A DNA stretch of 64,000 nucleotides from Paenibacillus wynnii. Its GTDB lineage: Bacteria; Bacillota; Bacilli; Paenibacillales; Paenibacillaceae. A program made the position numbers and the translations under genes. Under the pieces are notes generated by a model. It searched no databases, was not told the DNA's origin, and saw only the letters and a program-made list of their open reading frames with translations. Position 1 is the stretch's first letter, and each line of letters opens with the position of its first letter. The stretch is from the NCBI RefSeq assembly GCF_000757885.1, contig NZ_JQCR01000003.1, positions 1,612,001 through 1,676,000 on the forward strand, in the 5' to 3' direction. Positions 24,767 to 33,826 of this stretch are shown in pieces.

Positions 24767-25324
24767 ATGAGTCAATTGTCTAAAATCATGGAGTTTAATC
24801 AGGAATTTGTAGAGAAAAAAGAATATGAATCCTACCTGACCAGTCGTTTTCCAGATAAAAAAATCCTCATAATTACCTGTATGGATACCCGTTTGGTAGA
24901 ACTTCTGCCAAAGGCTATGAATTTCAAGAACGGTGACGTCAAAATCATTAAAAATGCCGGAGCCGTTATTTCCCAGCCTTTTGGCAGCGTTATGCGCAGT
25001 GTAATGGTTGCTTTGTATGAGCTGGATGCAGAAGAAGTGATCGTCGTGGGCCATTATGAGTGCGGTATGGCCTCCTTGAACGCTGACAAGATGATTAACT
25101 CCATCAAGGATCGCGGTGTTTCAGAACAAGTATTGGCTACCCTGGAAAACTCAGGAATTAAGCTGACGAAATGGCTGCGCGGGTTTGACAACGTGGAAGA
25201 CGGGGTAATTCAAACTGTGGAGCTAATAAAACAACATCCATTACTTCCACCGGGCATACCTGTACACGGCATGATTATCGATCCGGCTACCGGAGCGCTT
25301 GATCTTGTCACTGAAGGGTACTAG
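24767..25324 (+). CDS. beta-class carbonic anhydrase-like protein
   Basis: 185 aa from ATG 24767 with GGAGGGGG upstream; the longer frame to 24680 lacks a site. Zinc ligands: ITCMDTRL (CxDxR, near residue 37) and VVGHYECGMAS (HxxC). It interconverts CO2 and bicarbonate if active. It belongs to the short type with MEFNQEFV near the N-terminus, common in Bacillales. A terminator follows. Confidence 0.9.
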   Translation: MSQLSKIMEFNQEFVEKKEYESYLTSRFPDKKILIITCMDTRLVELLPKAMNFKNGDVKIIKNAGAVISQPFGSVMRSVMVALYELDAEEVIVVGHYECGMASLNADKMINSIKDRGVSEQVLATLENSGIKLTKWLRGFDNVEDGVIQTVELIKQHPLLPPGIPVHGMIIDPATGALDLVTEGY

Positions 25325-25360
25325 TCTCGTAACGCTTATTGACAACTCTCAACTGCTGTT

Positions 25361-25389
25361 TGCGTGGACTCTGTCCACGCATTTTTTTT
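25361..25389 (+). terminator. terminator after the carbonic anhydrase gene
   Basis: TGCGTGGAC and GTCCACGCA form a 9-bp stem with a short loop, followed by eight T. Confidence 0.9.
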
Positions 25390-25504
25390 GCTATACATCT
25401 ATAGAGTGGTTTGGATTATTTTAAAGGCGAAACCAACTTTATCCATTTACGTATTTACTCTGGGTACACAAAAGCATGAATAAGTATGGATAGAGGTGAT
25501 TGCA

Positions 25505-26212
25505 ATGAAGTTGGAATTAGAGAATATCCACAAAAGTTTTGGAGACAAAAAAGTGCTTCAGGGAATTAATTATACCTTTGAAAAAGGAAAAATCTATGGT
25601 TTACTAGGACGCAACGGCGCAGGGAAGACTTCACTGTTCAACTGTCTAAGCGGTGAGATCAAACCCGATAACGGAGGCGCTTTTCTTAGTATTCATGAGG
25701 TTAAAAGACAACTCCAGGATGAGGATATCGGCTATGTGTATTCCCTCCCCATTTTACCGGAATTTTTAACGGGTTATGAGTTTGTAAAGTTTTTTATGGA
25801 TATTAATAAGGAGAAAGTAATGCCGAGCACCGCTATCGAGACCTATTTTGACCTCATCAAGATTGGTCAGACGGATCGGCACCGGTTGATCAAAAGCTAC
25901 TCTCACGGAATGAAGAACAAGATCCAAATGCTCTGTGTCATCATTACCCGGCCTCCATTAATCTTGCTAGATGAACCGTTAACTTCGTTTGACGTTGTGG
26001 TAGCCTTGGAGATCAAAAAACTACTGCGTGACATGAAGGAAGATCATATCATTATTTTCTCAACACATATCCTGCAGCTTGCTACCGATCTATGCGATGA
26101 GCTCGTTGTGCTGAGTAACGGACAACTTGAGGAGATTCCCTCCAGTACTCTGCATAGCCCTGAATTTGAAGAGAAGATCATAACCTTATTAAAGGATGAG
26201 AATTATGATTAG
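25505..26212 (+). CDS. ABC transporter ATP-binding protein
   Basis: 235 aa from ATG 25505 with AGAGGTG upstream. Walker A GRNGAGKTS, a degenerate signature SYSHGMKNK in place of LSGGQ, Walker B LILLDEPLTS, and H-loop STHIL. It overlaps the permease gene, so the two form an ABC-2-type exporter. The HGM signature is common in subunits of drug or bacteriocin exporters. Substrate unknown. Confidence 0.92.
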   Translation: MKLELENIHKSFGDKKVLQGINYTFEKGKIYGLLGRNGAGKTSLFNCLSGEIKPDNGGAFLSIHEVKRQLQDEDIGYVYSLPILPEFLTGYEFVKFFMDINKEKVMPSTAIETYFDLIKIGQTDRHRLIKSYSHGMKNKIQMLCVIITRPPLILLDEPLTSFDVVVALEIKKLLRDMKEDHIIIFSTHILQLATDLCDELVVLSNGQLEEIPSSTLHSPEFEEKIITLLKDENYD

Positions 26213-27818
26213 TACGCTTAATAGTATTCTGAATATCCGGGTTTCCTCAACCACCAACCGTCTGATTTTCTATTTCAAACGAACTCCGATTATTGGGAAG
26301 CGGCTCGATGACAGCCTATACGGCAATATTTCTTTCAAAAGAAGCCTAGCCATTGTTGTAATGATATTTAGTGTGATATGGGGATTGTTGAACAAATTCT
26401 TGTACATAGGCGCCCTAATATACTTACCCGTCTTTTATTATAAAAAAGATCTCCAGGTAACTGAACAGCTTGAACTATTTCTTTATATCTTTGTACTGTT
26501 AAGTTTTGTAATCGCTCCAATCTCAAATTCCGTAATTTTAGAAGCTAAACGAGATAAATATATCTGTGTAAAGCTGCTAAGGATTTCTCCAACCAGATAT
26601 ACACAAGCTACTCTTGGCTTTAAATTTGTCCATTTTTTTGTTTATTTTCTGCCAGCGGTCATTGTATTTTTCTCCATCTTCGGGGCATCAACGGGGCAAG
26701 CAATTCTGTTCACACTTTTAATGACTGCTTGGCGATTAATCGGTGAGGCCCTAACTCTCTGGATATTTGATAAGACGGACATAATACTGTGGAAAAAGTA
26801 TACTCTTGTTTGGTCAGCCATCCTTGCAGGCACTTTGGCAGCTTATATTCCCCTTGCGGTAGGCAATCCATTTGCTATTAGTAGGGTCATCTTCAACCTT
26901 CCTATTTCTTTTGCAATTCTAACCTTAGGAGTAATTGCGGTATTTTATATTGCAAAATACCCTGACTACCGCAGGGCGGTAGATGCCGTAACCAAGATAG
27001 ATGAACCGCTGCTTGACATGGGAAAAATGATATCTACTGCAAAGCAGGCCGAGGTTAGCATCAAAGAATCCGATAGCTCTTCCACATATTCAGCCATTGA
27101 TAGATATAGCGACAAAACAGGTTATGCATACCTGAATGCCATCTTTTTTGACAGACATAGACGCTTTTTAATCCAACCCGTCATAAGAAGGCTATATGTT
27201 ATCGCTGTTCTCACTGCCGCCGGCTTTGCAAGCATGCTGATATTTCCCGAGGCCTCATTCACTCTTGCTTCCCAATTAGTTGATGGGCTGCCTATCTTAG
27301 TATTTATCATGTATTTCACATCTATCGGGGAACGAGTATGTAAAGCGATGTTTTACAATTGTGATATCAGTCTATTACGCTATGGATTTTATCGGGATCA
27401 AGAGACTATCCTGCAAAATTTCAAAATTAGATTTATGAAAATAGCCGGGCTAAATCTCATTCCCTCCGCAGCAATCTGTATTGCTGTCAGTGCATTGATT
27501 CTTTTCTCAGGGGTCCACTGGCCAATGATGGATGCGTTCAGCTTTTTATTATCGATTATTTTTCTCTCCCTCTTCTTCTCCGTTCATCATTTATTTATGT
27601 ACTATATTTTTCAACCTTACAGTACAGAGTTTAATATGAAAAACCCCTTTTTCCGCATCGTCAATGGCATCGTATATGGTATCTGCATTATTTGTTTTCA
27701 ATTTCAAAGCACTCCTGCTTATTTCGCAGTTGTTGTTCTTATCGCTACTATGGTGTATATAACTGCCGCTCTGATACTGGTGTACAAACTTTCACCCAGG
27801 ACCTTCCGTATTAAATAA
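26205..27818 (+). CDS. ABC transporter membrane subunit (large, about 12 segments)
   Basis: 537 aa from ATG 26205, preceded by AAGGATGAG. It overlaps the ATPase gene by eight bases. It has about ten to twelve hydrophobic helices in two halves, separated by a polar cytoplasmic stretch near residues 255-300 (EPLLDMGKMISTAKQAEVS...). No precise family recognised. Lack of an ATPase domain and the coupling point to the permease of the upstream ATPase. Confidence 0.8.
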   Translation: MISTLNSILNIRVSSTTNRLIFYFKRTPIIGKRLDDSLYGNISFKRSLAIVVMIFSVIWGLLNKFLYIGALIYLPVFYYKKDLQVTEQLELFLYIFVLLSFVIAPISNSVILEAKRDKYICVKLLRISPTRYTQATLGFKFVHFFVYFLPAVIVFFSIFGASTGQAILFTLLMTAWRLIGEALTLWIFDKTDIILWKKYTLVWSAILAGTLAAYIPLAVGNPFAISRVIFNLPISFAILTLGVIAVFYIAKYPDYRRAVDAVTKIDEPLLDMGKMISTAKQAEVSIKESDSSSTYSAIDRYSDKTGYAYLNAIFFDRHRRFLIQPVIRRLYVIAVLTAAGFASMLIFPEASFTLASQLVDGLPILVFIMYFTSIGERVCKAMFYNCDISLLRYGFYRDQETILQNFKIRFMKIAGLNLIPSAAICIAVSALILFSGVHWPMMDAFSFLLSIIFLSLFFSVHHLFMYYIFQPYSTEFNMKNPFFRIVNGIVYGICIICFQFQSTPAYFAVVVLIATMVYITAALILVYKLSPRTFRIK

Positions 27819-27839
27819 ACAACCCTCTCCATGAAAAAA

Positions 27840-27881
27840 GGGGTGTCCCATAAGCCATGGGATGGCTACTTGGGACACCCC
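27840..27881. terminator. long hairpin, terminator or IS-end type
   Basis: GGGGTGTCCCA/TGGGACACCCC (11 bp) encloses a second stem AGCCA/TGGCT. It is 21 bases after the permease stop and at the left edge of decayed IS sequence. It could serve as terminator and be a leftover of the insertion's end; only a weak TCATTTT follows. Confidence 0.6.
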
Positions 27882-28625
27882 TCATTTTGGGAGTCGGATA
27901 GACGGTTATGCTTGTGAGGACGCTCCGCGAACGGACCGTTGCTCCAATCGCTGTGCTCTCCAGATTTTATTTATTTTCCTTAGCGGTAAAAATCCGGAGA
28001 CAGCTTATGCTTTCGAAGCTAGTTTTCCTTCGGAAAACTTTCGGGCGACCGCTACCGCTTTTCCGCAATCGTTCCGTCCTCTCCGCTACTTTCAGCGGAA
28101 ACCATTCCAAAATCTATTCCAAAAAAAGCAAAAAGAAACCTCTCTTTGGTAGAATGGAAGTACGACCAACCATTTCAAAAGGAGAGGTTTCTTTATACAT
28201 TTAATATACCATGGACCAACGTTACAGGAGAAAGTGTATACCCTTTTTGCTGCCATTGAAACTGACGAGCAGCGGGAAGATCAGAACTGACCGGCGAGAA
28301 ATTAGAAACCGCCATATGAAATTCGTAAACGTCATTACCGAAGCGCAAGTTGTGAAGACTGTCCACTGAAATCTAGTTGTACAAAGGCCGCGGGAAACCG
28401 TGAAGTCACCGTCAGCATGGAGTCCTTACGTTACCGAAAGCAGGCAAGGGAGTTACTGCGGAGCGAGGAAGGATAAATAACCTGCTAAAGCAAGCCAATA
28501 CGGATCAAAAACGAAAACTAGCCAGTCTCCAATAACCCGGAGACTGGCTAGTTTTTTAGCTTTTATAGCTTTGAAGTGCAAAAGGCTGCCTCATACGTGA
28601 AAAATATCTTCTTTTGGGACAAGCC
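27882..28625 (+). pseudogene. decayed IS1182-like element with adjoining repeat
   Basis: No intact gene. A frame near 28210 starts YTMDQ, typical of some IS1182 transposase N-termini. 28318-28475 encodes SASCEDCPLKSSCTKAAGNR and continues to LLRSEEG with a stop, resembling the Cys-rich C-terminal part of IS1182 transposases. Most of the catalytic domain is deleted and frames are broken. A terminator hairpin (TAGCCAGTCTCC paired across 28514-28551) and a TTTTGGGACAAGCC end near 28597 follow. 27890-28120 has no coding signal; it looks like an intergenic repeat. Confidence 0.6.
28514..28557 (+). terminator. terminator inside the IS remnant
   Basis: An ACTAGCCAGTCTCC/GGAGACTGGCTAGT stem of 14 bp is followed by TTTTTTAG. 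Confidence 0.8.
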
Positions 28626-28650
28626 CTTTTCTTAATGGATTAGTGACACT

Positions 28651-29034
28651 TTAAATCAAAGCGATGGCGAGTAGATCGAACAGAGCAAGCGGTAAAATAA
28701 CGTTATTGTAATAGCCGTAACCAGGGTATTGATATCCTGGATAATAACCCGGATATTGACCTGGGTAATATCCCGGATACGGTTTGTAATAAGGGTTATA
28801 GAACCCGCGGGCTGTTTCCTGTGTGACGGTCACACTCAAGTATAAGTGCTTATTATCAAGCCCGCTGATAACCCCTTCATGCATTTGACCGTCTAGCGTC
28901 TGCACCTTCACATTGTGGTTCATGTAAGGCTTGCAGGATTGATGCAAGGATTCCTTCACACCATGCAGGTGTTGGATTACCGCAGGATCCGCCTGATAGA
29001 TAACGGACTGTTGTCCGGTGTTTAATGTCGACAT
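28651..29034 (-). CDS. Sm-like-core protein with Gly/Pro/Tyr-rich repeats (127 aa)
   Basis: Residues 40-70 (NVKVQTLDGQMHEGVISGLD, then NKHLYLSV) have the pattern of a small beta-barrel of the LSm type. Residues 78-108 are a tandem PGYYPGQYPGYYPGY array, and the end is hydrophobic (VILPLALFDLLAIALI). Gly/Pro/Tyr repeats are common in spore-coat and surface proteins of Bacillales. Spore or coat association is inference. The ATG has GGAGG-type sequence upstream. Confidence 0.7.
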   Translation of the reverse strand: MSTLNTGQQSVIYQADPAVIQHLHGVKESLHQSCKPYMNHNVKVQTLDGQMHEGVISGLDNKHLYLSVTVTQETARGFYNPYYKPYPGYYPGQYPGYYPGYQYPGYGYYNNVILPLALFDLLAIALI

Positions 29035-29124
29035 ATTTATCGAGACCTCCGTAAATGGATTTGCTCCATTCTATGCAGAAGCCCATGCCTAGGTGAATAC
29101 CAATCAACCTTTGTCGTAATCTTT

Positions 29125-29949
29125 CTAACCTTTGACGGCCCCTCCTACAATTCCTTTAACAATTTGTTTCTGCATGACCACAAAGAAAATAAAGATAGGG
29201 ATAAGGACAATTACGGTCAAGGTCATGAACATCGGCCAGTTCACGGAGAACTCTCCTTTGGCTTTGTACACCAGCAGTACCAGTGTTGCTTTATTGGATG
29301 AATTCAAGAAAAGCATGGGTGCCAGGAAGTCATTCCATATCCACATCGTCTGATAGATAATGCTGGTCACGGTGATGGGTTTAAGAAGTGGCAAAATAAT
29401 TCGCCAGAAAATCCCCCAGATGCTGCATCCGTCAATGACCGCAGCTTCCGGCAATTCCTTCGGAATCGTCTTCATATACCCCATCATCAGGAAGAATACG
29501 AACACCGCTCCCCCCATGTAAAGAACAATTAGCCCTGACAGTTTATTGACCAGATGTAAGCCCGTCATTAATTCAAATAACGGAATCAGTGTCGTTTGAA
29601 ACGGGATGAGAAACCCTGCCAGCAAATAGGTGGTGATTATTTTATTCATTTTGTTGGCATTGAAAACGACCGGATATGCCGCCATAGCCCCGAACAATAC
29701 CATGAACATGACGGAGAAAACAGTAATGGTTAAGCTGTTACCAAAGCTGCGCAGCAGCGGTGTTTCTTCAAAGACTTTGACATAATTCGAGAAATTCCAA
29801 ACCTTAGGCCATCCCATAGGATGCCGAGCGGTCTCGGCTTGGCTTTTCACCGTGTTAATAATAATTAGATAAAAAGGAAAGAAAGTGACGATGGCGATCG
29901 GAAGCATCAGGATATCCAGCAGCCAGTTTCTTTTTGCGGATTGGATCAT
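29125..29949 (-). CDS. carbohydrate ABC transporter permease (MalG/AraQ type)
   Basis: 274 aa from ATG 29949 (GGAGG upstream), overlapping the other permease by four bases (ATGA). Six hydrophobic segments with the EAA loop ELPEAAVIDGCSIWGIFWRI before segment five. It is the second inner-membrane subunit of the CUT1 importer encoded here; no ATPase gene is nearby, so a shared MsmX-type ATPase elsewhere is likely. Confidence 0.93.
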   Translation of the reverse strand: MIQSAKRNWLLDILMLPIAIVTFFPFYLIIINTVKSQAETARHPMGWPKVWNFSNYVKVFEETPLLRSFGNSLTITVFSVMFMVLFGAMAAYPVVFNANKMNKIITTYLLAGFLIPFQTTLIPLFELMTGLHLVNKLSGLIVLYMGGAVFVFFLMMGYMKTIPKELPEAAVIDGCSIWGIFWRIILPLLKPITVTSIIYQTMWIWNDFLAPMLFLNSSNKATLVLLVYKAKGEFSVNWPMFMTLTVIVLIPIFIFFVVMQKQIVKGIVGGAVKG

Positions 29950-30830
29950 AGGACACGTTCCTCCCGCTTTTGCATCCATGATACTTGGAAGAACGTAATC
30001 ACAAGCACAATTAGGAAGAAAACGATGGACATGGCAGATGCCAAGCCGTATTGGACCTCAGAGATCCCGCGGAGCACAATTACCTGAGTGATGGTATGGG
30101 TCTCAAATCCCGGTCCCCCTCTGGTCAAAGCAAAAGGGATTTCGAACACCTTGAGTCCCCCGGTTAGCAGCAGCATTATACTAACTGTCATAGCTGGTGC
30201 AAGCAGCGGCAGTGTAATATGGCGGATTTGCCCCCAGCGTCCTGCCCCGTCTATGGAGGCAGCTTCATAGTAGTCTTTGGAGATGCCTTGCAGAAAAGCC
30301 AGATAGAGAACGGCGTGCCACCCGGCACCTGCCCACGCTGCAACAATGATCGTCATTAATTTTGCTAAGTTCGGGTCTGACAGCCAGGGCTGCGGACCGA
30401 GATTAAACACTTCTCTAAGCACGGTATTCAGAACACCGGATGAGATAGGGGCCAATATAAATCCCCAAATATACGCTAGCAACAATCCACTCGGGATGGA
30501 CGGGAAGAAGAATATCGCCCGGTGAATATTTTTGGTGAAGAAGTTCTGATCCAGAATAAGAGCAAGCGGTATCGCAACTAAGGTAATAAGTACCGTACTA
30601 GAGATTGCATATAAGAGCGTATAGCTAATCCCGGATACTATAGCATCGTCTTTGAATATTTTTAAATAATTGCTCATCCCGACAAAGTTGTAGTTTTTAT
30701 TATAACCGTTGAAATCAGTCAAGCTGAAAATGAACGACTTGATTAAGGGATAGATCGTGAACAAGGTATAGAATAGCAGAATCGGAATCAAGAACAGCTG
30801 ATATTGCAGTTGCTTGAGAAACTTGGGCAA
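29946..30830 (-). CDS. carbohydrate ABC transporter permease (MalF/UgpA type)
   Basis: 294 aa; six membrane segments starting FLIPILLFYTLFTIYPLI. The EAA loop reads YYEAASIDGAGRWGQIRHIT. It lies 36 bases downstream of the binding-protein gene and is coupled to the second permease. It imports an oligosaccharide, probably an arabinose-containing one given the neighbouring GH51 enzymes. Confidence 0.94.
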   Translation of the reverse strand: MPKFLKQLQYQLFLIPILLFYTLFTIYPLIKSFIFSLTDFNGYNKNYNFVGMSNYLKIFKDDAIVSGISYTLLYAISSTVLITLVAIPLALILDQNFFTKNIHRAIFFFPSIPSGLLLAYIWGFILAPISSGVLNTVLREVFNLGPQPWLSDPNLAKLMTIIVAAWAGAGWHAVLYLAFLQGISKDYYEAASIDGAGRWGQIRHITLPLLAPAMTVSIMLLLTGGLKVFEIPFALTRGGPGFETHTITQVIVLRGISEVQYGLASAMSIVFFLIVLVITFFQVSWMQKREERVL

Positions 30831-30866
30831 GTGGCCCCTCCTCCTTCCGGGAGCTTCCAGCAGGTT

Positions 30867-32171
30867 TTATTTGTTATCCATTTCGGCCAGCTTTTTATCC
30901 AATGCTTGTGCAATCCCTTCAGGGGTTCCTTTTCCTACAATTAGATCTTGTGAGGAGATCATGAATTGGTTGCGCAGAGCTTCTTGATGTCTCGGCCAGG
31001 AAACCATCGGTAAGTAGAACTTGCCTTGAAGGAGACCTTCTTTATAAGCTTTCTCGATTTCAGGACTTACTGTACTTTCATAACCTTTAGCTGTAATGAA
31101 GGCACCGCTTCCTTCTTCAAACTTCTTTAAGCCTTCAGGAGAAGCCAAATAGCTCAAGAACGTAAGTGCCTCTTCTTTATATTTGGTCTTGCTGTTAATG
31201 GCCAAGCCCACACCAGGAGCACCTGCATAGTAGTTGCCGCCAGGATTCGGTCCGGGAATTGGAGCCATTTCATACTTGAGGTCCGGATTTGCTTCTTTAA
31301 AAGTGTTAATATTCCATGGCCCGCCTGTAATCATAGCTACGTTGCCTACGGCAAATTCATTGACGATTTGATCGGCCGTCAGCCCAATCATGTCAGCCGT
31401 AAGAATTTTATTATCCACTAGGCCCGACTTCCACAGCTTGAAGGTTTCGGTCCAGGATTGTTCAAAGGTAGCTTTTCCTTCAAAGATTTTGGCATCGATA
31501 TCCGCGTCCTTTGCAAGCGTCGTATTTGCGAATAATCCGTCATGTATCATCGTCACATCCCCTACGTTATCGTAGTAAGGAATGATACCGGCTTCTTTTA
31601 GAGTCAAGCAGGCTGCAATGAACTCATCCCACGTCTCAGGAAAGGTAGTGATACCGGCTTTCGCGAACAAGTCTTTGTTGTACCAGAGCCCGCCGACCCA
31701 GCCCGTTTGTGTAAAAGCGTAGGTTTTTCCGTTTTTACTAAGCATCGGTTTATTACCCTCAAGCATCACATCCATGAACGGCTCATTGGTTAAGTCAATC
31801 GCATAACCCCCGTCAATAATCTCATTACGGTTCTCGGCAGCGATAATAAAGATATCGGTAGCTGAATGGGACAGCAGCATCGTTTGCAGCTTGGAAATGT
31901 AATCTTTAACAGGCGGAGCATGTTGGAAATCGAAGGATATATTAGGATACTTTGCTTGGAAACCTTCCAGCAAAGGAGCCATTTCTTTCTCATTGTTCCA
32001 CGACAAGATACTAAGCTTTACCTTCTTGCCTGAATTTCCGGAGCCTCCGACATCGCCGCTAGTATTTGTATTTCCGGCATTCGTGGCATTTCCGTTGTTC
32101 CCTCCACATGCAGTTAACATAACCGACAAACACAAGATGACAGCTAAAACGATTCCATATGATTTTTTCAT
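30867..32171 (-). CDS. extracellular sugar-binding lipoprotein
   Basis: 434 aa from ATG 32171: a signal peptide with lipobox MLTACGGN (Cys at residue 22), then a Gly/Asn/Ser linker and a family-1 solute-binding fold (LSILSWNNEKEMAPLLEGFQ, AFTQTGWVGGLWYNKDLF, GNVAMITGGPWN). It captures the sugar outside the cell for the two permeases downstream. A cre-like site and direct repeats lie upstream. Regulated most likely by the adjacent YesMN-type system and catabolite control. Confidence 0.94.
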   Translation of the reverse strand: MKKSYGIVLAVILCLSVMLTACGGNNGNATNAGNTNTSGDVGGSGNSGKKVKLSILSWNNEKEMAPLLEGFQAKYPNISFDFQHAPPVKDYISKLQTMLLSHSATDIFIIAAENRNEIIDGGYAIDLTNEPFMDVMLEGNKPMLSKNGKTYAFTQTGWVGGLWYNKDLFAKAGITTFPETWDEFIAACLTLKEAGIIPYYDNVGDVTMIHDGLFANTTLAKDADIDAKIFEGKATFEQSWTETFKLWKSGLVDNKILTADMIGLTADQIVNEFAVGNVAMITGGPWNINTFKEANPDLKYEMAPIPGPNPGGNYYAGAPGVGLAINSKTKYKEEALTFLSYLASPEGLKKFEEGSGAFITAKGYESTVSPEIEKAYKEGLLQGKFYLPMVSWPRHQEALRNQFMISSQDLIVGKGTPEGIAQALDKKLAEMDNK

Positions 32172-32197
32172 ACTGGCTAAGCCCCCCAAATCATTTT

Positions 32198-32211
32198 TGT
32201 AAGCACTTACA
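32198..32211 (-). promoter_or_regulatory. cre-like palindrome upstream of the binding-protein gene
   Basis: TGTAAGCACTTACA is symmetric and differs from a consensus CcpA site (TGTAAGCGCTTACA) at one central base. It is 27 bases before the start codon, in the 5' leader or early promoter, as expected for catabolite repression. Confidence 0.6.
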
Positions 32212-32255
32212 TAACTACATGATATCCCGGAATGGATGTTGAATGAATTCACATC

Positions 32256-32289
32256 GTTGCATGATTTCTTGTAAATTGTTGCATGATTT
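32256..32289 (-). promoter_or_regulatory. direct repeats, probable response-regulator sites
   Basis: GTTGCATGATTT occurs at 32256-32267 and 32278-32289, 22 bases apart, two helical turns. Tandem sites on one face fit an AraC-type regulator such as the adjacent YesN-like protein. They lie upstream of a weak promoter (TATCAT near 32218) with no good -35. Confidence 0.6.
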
Positions 32290-32291
32290 TT

Positions 32292-33800
32292 TTATAAACC
32301 GTTTATCTTGTGCGAACTTCTATAGTCTTTGGGAGACATGCCAAAATGCTTCTTGAACGCCCGGCTGAAATAACTGTCATCCAAAAAACCGGTACGCTCA
32401 GCGATCTGATTGTTCTTCAAATCCGTTTCTCTCAGTAGCTCGGCTGATTTCTCCATACGGATCCGGGTGACATATTGCCAGTAATTCTCATTAAATTCCT
32501 GCTTAAATGTACGGCTGATTTGATACTTGTCCATGTCGAACCGGTCGGCCACATGTTGGAGAGATAGATCCTCCTCATAATGAATATCCACGTAAGCTTT
32601 GATGACCCTGATCATTTCCAGAAGTTTCGGTAACGGCAGCTCTTGACAGGAGGACAGCAGCGCAAGGCGTTGTTGCAATAAATTTTCCAGCTCATCTACT
32701 TGACGATACAGGTTCATCAATTCTTGTATAGAAGGCAGTTTATTCTGTAACTCTTCACCAGGGGCAGAGATCTCATTCAAATGCAGCAGGTAACGATAGC
32801 AGATCAAATATACGGATTCGGGTTTTGGACGTTTAGAGCGGAGCATTTCAAATAATTCACGAATGTCCTTTTCCAATGCCGGTATCGGTAATCCCATCCT
32901 AACCTTGTCTTCAAAAGCCTTTTCCCTGCTCTGAAGAAGTTCAAGTGAACCCTCATTGCGATTTCGAATCGCAGCATAAGTATGGATAGCATCCGCTTCA
33001 AAAAAAGAGTGCTGTACCGCTTCCCTGCACTCGGCAATACGGGTCAGCAGCAATCCTGCATCAGACTCGATTCCGCTTATCCCTATATTTATCGACTCCA
33101 TAGGATACCGTTCCTTCCAATGGATGACACTCCCTTTGGTGCATTGCAACAATTCGGCATCTTTAATTCCCGAGTGCAGACCCACCACAATCACATGCTC
33201 CTTATGGTGTTTATAAGTCCGTACACTGCATACATGGATGCCCTCCCTCTCCCAAGATTGCTGCTCCCCGTAAAAATGATCGAAGGGAAGACCATCAATC
33301 GCCAGGGCTGCGTAAGAGCTAATGCCCAGCTTTTCAAATCCCTCCTGAATGATCTTTACTGCAGTCTCTGGTAATACTCCCGCATACGTTGCTTTGTCCA
33401 ATTCGTTCTCGATGGATGATAGGATATCCTTACGAGCCTCCTCGATCAGCTCCTCCAGAACCTTCCTTAACTGCTCTGAATCTATAGGCTTCAAGATATA
33501 TTGAGAAACTCTTAGACGGAGTGCTTCCCGGGCATATTCAAATTGATCATACGCACTCAATATAATGGTTCTCGGCTTCCAGTCCAAAGATTGAATACGC
33601 TGCAGGGCTTCAAGTCCGCTTAACAAAGGCATTTGAATATCTATAATCAATAGATCGGGATGGTAGGACTCCACAAGATTAGCTGCTTCTTCCCCGTTGT
33701 AAGCATGTTTAATCTGTTTAATTCCGAGAGCCTTCCAATCCATTGTTTTCTCTAGATACTTATGGACCGACATTTGATCATCTGCAATAAGTAGCTTCAT
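32292..33800 (-). CDS. response regulator with AraC-type DNA-binding domain (YesN type)
   Basis: 502 aa from ATG 33800 with GGAG eight bases upstream. Receiver domain: LLIADDQMSVHKYLEKTM, phospho-Asp in DLLIIDIQMPLLSG, later KPIDSEQL. A long middle region of unknown fold follows, then a C-terminal AraC HTH pair (ISRTFKQEFNENYWQYVTRIRMEKS; AERTGFLDDSYFSRAFKKHFG). It pairs with the histidine kinase just upstream and likely activates the transporter operon downstream. Confidence 0.95.
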   Translation of the reverse strand: MKLLIADDQMSVHKYLEKTMDWKALGIKQIKHAYNGEEAANLVESYHPDLLIIDIQMPLLSGLEALQRIQSLDWKPRTIILSAYDQFEYAREALRLRVSQYILKPIDSEQLRKVLEELIEEARKDILSSIENELDKATYAGVLPETAVKIIQEGFEKLGISSYAALAIDGLPFDHFYGEQQSWEREGIHVCSVRTYKHHKEHVIVVGLHSGIKDAELLQCTKGSVIHWKERYPMESINIGISGIESDAGLLLTRIAECREAVQHSFFEADAIHTYAAIRNRNEGSLELLQSREKAFEDKVRMGLPIPALEKDIRELFEMLRSKRPKPESVYLICYRYLLHLNEISAPGEELQNKLPSIQELMNLYRQVDELENLLQQRLALLSSCQELPLPKLLEMIRVIKAYVDIHYEEDLSLQHVADRFDMDKYQISRTFKQEFNENYWQYVTRIRMEKSAELLRETDLKNNQIAERTGFLDDSYFSRAFKKHFGMSPKDYRSSHKINGL

Positions 33801-33826
33801 AACATCCACTCCATTCTTAGCTTCGG

